24,908 bases of DNA from a virus, in the IMG/VR virus record IMGVR_UViG_3300037071_002104, positions 1 through 24,908 of that record. One strand, written 5' to 3'. The notes under the pieces were generated by a model that was not told where the DNA came from, searched no databases, and saw only the letters and a program-made list of their open reading frames with translations. Below, piece by piece: positions 20,316 through 24,908 of the stretch (position 1 is the stretch's first letter; each line of letters begins with the position of its first letter). The position numbers and the translations under genes are program-made.

Positions 20316-21176
20316 CTATGCTAATTCGTTTACTAATGCGCCCGTTCTAATACTGACCACGCCCACGCCCGCCTTCCACGCCAGGCTGCGGTACTCGAAT
20401 AACTGGCACGTAAAGCCCGTCAGTTCGGGCAGTTCCGACCAGGGGTGCTCGGTGCCTGCCTCTTCATTCGACAGTGGATAGCCGAACTCTAATACGCCGC
20501 CGTTGGCGCGCCAGTAGTCGCCTATCGCCCCGCCTATGGAGTAGCCCGTCGCTGTGAAGTAGCCGTTCGCGTCAGGGTTCTGTTCGCCTGTCCCTGGCCC
20601 GCTAAGGATGCCATTTAGGGTAGTCACGTACTCACCTACTTTAGCCAGGAACGCATCCCACGCGCCGGGTGTGTGACGTAGTTTCGCGGGGCAGTCCTTC
20701 CCATAGGCGGCGTTGTGTTGGACTATCCACGCGACGGGCTTATCAAACTTCACAGCCTTACAAGCGAACAGGCGGGCGGCGTTGTCCTGGGTTTTAGTCC
20801 AGTCGCCGTCCACGTTGACGCACAGTTCCGTGCCGAGCCAGTTGGTGTTACTGGTAGGTGTGCCGCCGTGATAGGCAACCTCTTGCCAGGGCAATAACTC
20901 TATAGCCTCTTCATCATCTACTACGTGGTGATAGGACGTTCTATCAGGCCCGCCCCAGTTAGGCGCGCGTACGTACAATTCGTGCATGTGAGCATCCGCC
21001 CCTCGGCGTGGGTTGGCAGTCTCATGCACCGTATCCTGGGTGGGTATCTCTCCGGGCCGCTTCCTGCCAGGGCGGTTAGGCGCGCGCACTCCGGGTCGCT
21101 GCCATTCGGGGATGTGGTTTATCCTGTAAGTCAACCCCAGGAGGGCGGCTAGTTGCGCCAGTGTTTCATCCCGCAT
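20316..21176 (-). CDS. N-acetylmuramoyl-L-alanine amidase (endolysin) with C-terminal wall-binding segment
   Basis: The catalytic domain is of the amidase_2 type: VHETANPRRGADAHMHELYV at residues 50-69 (zinc H51), SYHHVVDDEEAIELLPW, then AYHGG, and QHNAAYGKDCP with H154 and C162 as further zinc ligands. It cleaves the bond between muramic acid and the peptide stem. After a linker (residues 192-205), a C-terminal segment (ATGYSIGGAIGDYW, FGYPLSNEEAG, TCQLFEYRSLAW) matches a repeat common in Chloroflexota surface and hydrolase proteins. The 286 residues suit a phage endolysin; there is no signal peptide, so a holin is needed. The ATG has AGAGG about six bases upstream. Confidence 0.85.
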   Translation of the reverse strand: MRDETLAQLAALLGLTYRINHIPEWQRPGVRAPNRPGRKRPGEIPTQDTVHETANPRRGADAHMHELYVRAPNWGGPDRTSYHHVVDDEEAIELLPWQEVAYHGGTPTSNTNWLGTELCVNVDGDWTKTQDNAARLFACKAVKFDKPVAWIVQHNAAYGKDCPAKLRHTPGAWDAFLAKVGEYVTTLNGILSGPGTGEQNPDANGYFTATGYSIGGAIGDYWRANGGVLEFGYPLSNEEAGTEHPWSELPELTGFTCQLFEYRSLAWKAGVGVVSIRTGALVNELA

Positions 21177-21191
21177 AGCGACCTCTCAGTG

Positions 21192-21200
21192 TGCTATAAT
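21192..21200 (+). promoter_or_regulatory. extended -10 promoter of the HNH cassette
   Basis: TGC-TATAAT on the plus strand is a perfect extended -10; no good -35 lies 17 bases upstream. Transcription would start near 21207, giving a leader of about 64 bases that includes the hairpin at 21214-21240. It lies just upstream of the divergent amidase start. Confidence 0.5.
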
Positions 21201-21213
21201 AGGCACAAGAAGC

Positions 21214-21240
21214 CCCCGCGCCTGCGAGAACAGGCCGGGG
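21214..21240 (+). other. GC-rich hairpin in HNH gene leader
   Basis: CCCCG-CG-CCTG pairs with CAGG-C-CGGGG around the loop CGAGAA, giving nine pairs with a small internal bulge. It begins within about ten bases of the predicted transcript start and ends 30 bases before the HNH ATG; no T run follows, so it is not a terminator. A stability element or a regulatory leader is possible. Confidence 0.5.
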
Positions 21241-21270
21241 ATCGGCTAACACCTGAATGGAGGCACTAGC

Positions 21271-21729
21271 ATGGATATTGTACTTGATTCCCCCAAACTG
21301 TGTGATTGTGGATGCGGCTTGCCTGCTCCTATTGCCATAAAGACGCGCACTAGGCAAGGTCATGTGAAGGGCCAGCCCGCACGATTTATCCTGGGGCATT
21401 ACGCTAAAACTAGAGGATTTAGCAATCCCGAAGATTTGCTTTGGCCGAGGGTTGATAGGCAGCGCGCCCCCACTGATTGCTGGCCCTGGACGGGCTACAC
21501 GAACACCAGGGGCTACGGTGTTATCCGCATCAATCGGCGCACCGTTCTTGCCCACCGCATCGCCTATCAGGTGGAGCGCGGCCCCATCCCTGACGGCTTG
21601 TTCGTCTGCCACCACTGCGATAATCCGCCTTGCTGTAATCCTGCCCACTTGTTTCTGGGTACGCAAACCGAGAACATGCGCGACATGATTAGCAAAGGTA
21701 GAGGGAACAAGTCGAAGCAATCCAAGTAA
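21271..21729 (+). CDS. HNH homing-type endonuclease
   Basis: A 152-residue protein with the HNH core LAHRIAYQVERGPIPDGL followed by FVCHHCDNPPCCNPAHLFLG (H114, H115, N123, H126; zinc cysteines C113, C116, C121, C122), and the TQTENMRDMISKGR end usual in phage HNH genes. An N-terminal CDCGCG may hold another zinc. It cuts DNA, probably for its own spread or for packaging-related nicking. GGAGG lies seven bases before the ATG. It is opposite in strand to all its neighbours, has its own promoter, and ends five bases before the next minus gene, which suggests insertion into the late operon. Confidence 0.88.
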   Translation: MDIVLDSPKLCDCGCGLPAPIAIKTRTRQGHVKGQPARFILGHYAKTRGFSNPEDLLWPRVDRQRAPTDCWPWTGYTNTRGYGVIRINRRTVLAHRIAYQVERGPIPDGLFVCHHCDNPPCCNPAHLFLGTQTENMRDMISKGRGNKSKQSK

Positions 21730-21734
21730 CATCC

Positions 21735-22217
21735 CTAACCTCCATCCTTCGCTGCTTCTGATGAGTGCCCTTCGTCCGTATCCCTCAAGACCGCTTTAGC
21801 GTCCGCCCTCTCCTGCTTATTAGGCACTCTCAGCAACCTCAAAGCGTCCGCCCTGTCTATCAAAGCATCCAGCTTGCGCCTGTACAACAATTCGGCTACC
21901 ACGTAGGCGATGATGAAGACGGGCACGAACACGAACACCCACGCGAGGGCTACCTGCTGTTCGTGCCCAGGATGGTCCGTAGGTTCGTGTATGTATAGGG
22001 CCTGCACGCCCAGCAGGGTGAAGGCGACCTCGGCGAACGTCAGCACGAAGCACAGCGCGTTCTTGAGGACGTAGAGGATACGCAGCGCGCCGTTCTCTCC
22101 CCTCTGCCTCGCTCTCCTGCCTCTGCGCCACACGTTCACCCACCACCACACGCAGAACACTATGCCCAAACCGTTCCCAAGCGCCCATATCCACTCCCCC
22201 ACCGTCGCCTCACTCAT
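21735..22217 (-). CDS. membrane protein with three TM segments (160 aa)
   Basis: Hydrophobic segments lie at about residues 12-29 (VFCVWWWVNVW), 48-76 and 88-112, followed by a charged helical tail (KLDALIDRADALRLLRVPNK) of about 50 residues. It overlaps the previous gene's stop by eight bases. A holin, antiholin or other lysis membrane protein is possible from position. No family is recognised, and the long charged tail is unusual for a holin. Confidence 0.55.
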   Translation of the reverse strand: MSEATVGEWIWALGNGLGIVFCVWWWVNVWRRGRRARQRGENGALRILYVLKNALCFVLTFAEVAFTLLGVQALYIHEPTDHPGHEQQVALAWVFVFVPVFIIAYVVAELLYRRKLDALIDRADALRLLRVPNKQERADAKAVLRDTDEGHSSEAAKDGG

Positions 22218-22425
22218 AGCGACCGCCAGTCATAAGGTCTAACTCACGCTGGTAGCGCGCCAGTTCAAGCCGTGCCGTCTCCATAGTCTTATCCGCCTTC
22301 TTGATCACCTGCTCAACGCCCTCTATGCGCTCCACCAACGCCTCCTCACCGGGCGTGGGCGTGCGGGCAGGCGCAGGCGTGGGCGTATGCCCCAATGCTC
22401 GTAGTAGCCAGTCCCACCTGCTCAT
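22210..22425 (-). CDS. small coiled-coil protein with Pro/Thr linker (71 aa)
   Basis: The start is the ATG at 22425, within a TGATG overlap with the previous gene and behind GAGGGTGA; a longer open frame upstream is antisense-like and not used. After MSRWDWLLRALG comes a Pro/Thr/Ala repeat (TPTPAPARTPTP), encoded by the repeated GGCGTGGGCGT stretch near 22355-22387. A coiled-coil helix follows (VERIEGVEQVIKKADKTME, then RLELARYQRELDLM). The function is unknown; it may pair with the coiled coil of its upstream neighbour. Confidence 0.55.
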   Translation of the reverse strand: MSRWDWLLRALGHTPTPAPARTPTPGEEALVERIEGVEQVIKKADKTMETARLELARYQRELDLMTGGRYE

Positions 22426-22703
22426 CACGTCACCCTCTTGCGGGCGGTACTCACCGCGCTGCCCGTCGTGCGTACCGCCTCCACCAACAGGTCGGTCTGT
22501 TCGTCTAACTTCTCCTGCAAGCGCGTTATGTCCTGCTCTCTCTTTTGTATTTGCCCTTCCAAACGGGTGATCACGCCTCGGTGCGTCTTGCCCGGCACTA
22601 TCCACTCGGCTACGAAGCCGACGAGGACGACTGCCAGCACGACACTTGAACCCTTCGACAGAAGGTCTATAATGAACACCGGGTCGAATACCTGTAAGAG
22701 CAT
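22425..22703 (-). CDS. membrane-anchored coiled-coil protein (92 aa)
   Basis: One membrane segment at about residues 18-36 (SSVVLAVVLVGFVAEWIV) is followed by a coiled coil (RLEGQIQKREQDITRLQEKL, continuing DEQTDLLVEAV). This form is seen in phage hemolysin/holin-associated proteins (XhlA/BhlA style) and in spanins, but no exact family is claimed. The ATG has GGAGGT nine bases upstream and overlaps the tail gene stop as TGATG. Its lysis role is inferred from form and position. Confidence 0.55.
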   Translation of the reverse strand: MLLQVFDPVFIIDLLSKGSSVVLAVVLVGFVAEWIVPGKTHRGVITRLEGQIQKREQDITRLQEKLDEQTDLLVEAVRTTGSAVSTARKRVT

Positions 22704-24908
22704 CAGTTAAATACCTCCGAAACCGTGAGCTCTGCCTGATCTATGTACAGCCCGCCGGGGCCGCTCGTCATGCGTATCTGGATAGCGAAGCCGACATCCG
22801 TATCATCGTAAGGGTTGCCGCCGAACGAGGTAATGGGTGTCTGTTCTACCCACGTATCCGCCGCGTCCGCCGAGGTGTTGAAGGTCACAATATCGAAGGA
22901 GGTAGAGAGATCGAGAAGCACTATAGTCCAGAACTTGCCGCCGTTATTCAGGCTGCTTACGTGCGTCCACAAGGCCCACTCATGCACCCAGAACTTGCGC
23001 CCCGTCCTGATACGGTACTCGCCCAACACGTCATTGTCGTTGGTGTAAGGTTGGAATGAAGTAGCGCGGTCAGACCATGAGAGCGCATACTTAGGGCCTA
23101 GCCAACCTGCCGCCGCCGCCGAGTACTGGCCCTGCACGTTGAGGGTGGTATTCAGAAAGGTATCGCCGTCATCAGGGAAGCCGGGCCAGGTCGCGCCACT
23201 GGTGGGTTTGGGCGGGTACGTCTTGACTTTGGACAGGGGCAGAGGGACGGCTACCACCTCGAAGCGGGTGACCATGCCCTTAGCCATATTCCGCATACCT
23301 TGCGTCAGCGTCTTCTGGCCCGCCACCGAGTAGATCTCTATATCCTCTAAGAGGACGGAGTAGGTGTCGTCATCCAGTGACGAGCCGTTCACCCACACCT
23401 CTATAGCGTCGCCCTGCCTGCGGAATACCAGAGAGAAGGGCGTGCCATTTATAGGGCCATAGCCCGTGTCTAAGAGGCCGGGACTGCCGCCGTCACCCAG
23501 GATTTCGCAATAGAGGGTGTCGTCGGTGTCTTTGAAGATGTGGATGTATGGAGCCGCGTCATAGTCAGCGCCGCCGATGAAGGCGAACGTCTCTAATACG
23601 CCCGCGTCAAGGGCGGTAGGAGTGTAATCCAGCCTAACGGTGAAGTCTGCTAGAGTGGCCCGCGCCGGGTAGCCCTGCGCGCCGCCTGCCGTGCCCGTTA
23701 CCGCCAGGCCGTCAGAGGTGAACTTAGAGTCCGTAAAGGTGAGAGGACGGATGCCTGTAGCCACGTCCACACCGCGCTTTGGGTCCAACCGTATGAGGTC
23801 GTCGTGCGTTCTGCCGTCGTCGGGAATGTCAGTCTTGGGCAGCTCCAGCGCTGCCAATGGGTAGTTAAAGCCTATCAGCCTGTCCGGTTCGCCCTCTACT
23901 CTCAGGAATTGAATGTCGGATACGCCAGGGTCTTGCCACGCCTCGCGCTCGTCCAGGAGGGTGACGGGCGAACCCATAACCCTACCTGTCGTAAGGTTCA
24001 ACTCCTGAATGAATGGGTAGTAGTCATTCCCTAGCAGGGTAACGGGCCTGCCCGTCACAAGCAGGTACGCGCGTCCACCCACGAAGCACAGGTTAGGGTC
24101 TGGCCTGCCGTCAGTGGCGAAGGGTGGGACGCCCGTGTCGGCGTAGACGTTGCCCATGTTAGTCCAGGGGCCTTCCGGCAGAGAGGCGCGCACCAGGTAC
24201 AGGGGTGAGGACGCGCCCGACGTGTCGAAGCCTACGCCATACCAGTAGCCGGTGGTAGGGTCTTTCGCGAAGCCTGCGTCTAAGAGGTCCGACAGGTTCA
24301 CGTCGTCCGAGTACGTCCACCCGCTTGTGGGTGAGAGGGATGTGTAGTGGCCTGTACGCACGGGCGTGAGGAGAGTTACCCAGGCGTGCCAGATGCCCGT
24401 CACCTTGTCGTATACCACCGAAGGGTACTTGCCTGGAATGAGCATGGCTGAGAGGGTAGCGCCCGGTATGCCTTCGAGGGTGGACGCGCTACGCAGTTTG
24501 GTGTTCAGCGTCTCTACAGGGTTGGTAGAGTAGACGTAGTAAGTACCGTCCACGTGCAGGATGCTACTCTCAGCGAACGTAGCGGCAGCCGCCAATGTGC
24601 CTTTGTTCACCCATGAGCCTGCGCGTGCGCGATCTACGAGTGAGATGTTGTCGAAGAGGTCAGTAAGGCGCGACACCTGCGCCGCTTCTATGTAACCCGC
24701 TTTTATTTCTGTGCCTACTGGGTGAAAGTGGCCCTGATCTACCCAGATGGTGTGATCGGCGGCTGTGGTGTCCGCCTCGTATACGGCCAGTTGCGCCATC
24801 CTCATGGCGGCATTCGTGAAGGTGTGCTGTAGCGAATACAGCGCGAACTCGTCGGTAAGCTTGCGCTCGACGTTGGGGCTGGTAAGGGGCGTGCCGTCCT
24901 CATCGAAT
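22703..24908 (-). CDS. large tail-associated protein with beta-propeller (GH43-like) and LamG-like regions, 5' end outside
   Basis: The frame stays open from the right edge (FDEDGTPLTSPNVERK...) without a stop, so the start is outside; at least 734 residues are visible. The first part (TPLTSPNVERKLTDEFALYS, then AMRMAQLAVYEAD) looks like a tail-fibre N-terminal segment. Roughly window residues 105-380 contain repeated aromatic blade-like strands (ILHVDGTYYVYS, YPSVVYDKVTGIWHAWVTL, KDPTTGYWYGVGFD, DGRPDPNLCFVGGRAYLLVT) as in five-bladed GH43/GH32-type sugar-active propellers. About residues 390-560 resemble a LamG/concanavalin domain. Receptor binding or depolymerase function is likely; the catalytic acids cannot be assigned with confidence. 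Confidence 0.65.
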   Translation of the reverse strand, partial: FDEDGTPLTSPNVERKLTDEFALYSLQHTFTNAAMRMAQLAVYEADTTAADHTIWVDQGHFHPVGTEIKAGYIEAAQVSRLTDLFDNISLVDRARAGSWVNKGTLAAAATFAESSILHVDGTYYVYSTNPVETLNTKLRSASTLEGIPGATLSAMLIPGKYPSVVYDKVTGIWHAWVTLLTPVRTGHYTSLSPTSGWTYSDDVNLSDLLDAGFAKDPTTGYWYGVGFDTSGASSPLYLVRASLPEGPWTNMGNVYADTGVPPFATDGRPDPNLCFVGGRAYLLVTGRPVTLLGNDYYPFIQELNLTTGRVMGSPVTLLDEREAWQDPGVSDIQFLRVEGEPDRLIGFNYPLAALELPKTDIPDDGRTHDDLIRLDPKRGVDVATGIRPLTFTDSKFTSDGLAVTGTAGGAQGYPARATLADFTVRLDYTPTALDAGVLETFAFIGGADYDAAPYIHIFKDTDDTLYCEILGDGGSPGLLDTGYGPINGTPFSLVFRRQGDAIEVWVNGSSLDDDTYSVLLEDIEIYSVAGQKTLTQGMRNMAKGMVTRFEVVAVPLPLSKVKTYPPKPTSGATWPGFPDDGDTFLNTTLNVQGQYSAAAAGWLGPKYALSWSDRATSFQPYTNDNDVLGEYRIRTGRKFWVHEWALWTHVSSLNNGGKFWTIVLLDLSTSFDIVTFNTSADAADTWVEQTPITSFGGNPYDDTDVGFAIQIRMTSGPGGLYIDQAELTVSEVFN

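Noticed and set aside
21166-21732. Minus-strand open frame of 188 codons across the HNH gene
   Set aside because: It is the antisense of a clear HNH endonuclease and would also overlap the amidase start.
1-24908. tRNA genes and CRISPR arrays
   Set aside because: Scanning by eye for cloverleaf-like GGTTCRA stems and for regularly spaced repeats gave none; a covariance-model tRNA search would be decisive.

Overview
The window is a stretch of a tailed, temperate phage genome (or prophage). It has a siphovirus-type HK97-like packaging module: small and large terminase, HK97-family portal and a Mu-F/SPP1-gp7-like head protein. It also has a lambda-like replication pair (O-like initiator and DnaB helicase), an annealing-type recombination protein, a lysogeny cassette (XRE repressor and large serine integrase), a lysis module and a large tail-associated protein. 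The likely host is a Chloroflexota bacterium. Two late proteins carry sequence styles I associate with that phylum: an S-layer homology (SLH) segment starting CVPPGDRPYF and ending INGYPC, and an amidase C-terminus with the ATGYSIGG...FGYPLSNEE pattern. This assignment rests on motif recognition, not a search.

Almost everything is transcribed leftward (minus strand). Reading with transcription, the late operon enters from the right edge: tail protein with beta-propeller and LamG-like parts (22703-24908, 5' end outside), small membrane and coiled-coil proteins, amidase, SLH protein, holin-like protein, and a TIM-barrel hydrolase-like protein (18126). An HNH endonuclease cassette with its own promoter and structured leader sits inside it on the plus strand (21192-21729). 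The plus-strand lysogeny cassette (15416-18159) meets the late operon tail-to-tail. From a divergent promoter near 15350 the early region runs left: RHH regulator, many small and zinc-binding proteins, C5 cytosine methyltransferase, annealing protein, secreted RlpA-like protein. A second promoter region with a long inverted repeat (9350-9470) follows, then a frameshifted PD-(D/E)XK nuclease, the replication initiator carrying an apparent iteron origin inside its gene, and DnaB. A run of small proteins leads into terminase, portal and head genes, which leave at the left edge. Tail genes entering on the right and head genes leaving on the left fit a circular or circularly permuted map.

The genome is very compact: neighbouring genes often overlap as ATGA, GTGA or TGATG, suggesting translational coupling, and most starts have AGGAGG-type ribosome sites. 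No tRNA, CRISPR array or convincing intrinsic terminator was seen. There is no stretch over 300 bases without a gene; the longest gaps are 9302-9506 (promoters and inverted repeat), 10079-10266 (hairpin and tiny ORF), 4785-4924 (nothing convincing) and 15267-15415 (divergent control region).

The observations I rate highest are the iteron-like palindromes in the initiator gene, the SLH domain in a phage protein, the tail beta-propeller protein, the HNH cassette with a hairpin leader, the divergent RHH/XRE switch with a possible leaderless repressor mRNA, and the inverted repeat around the replication-operon promoters.
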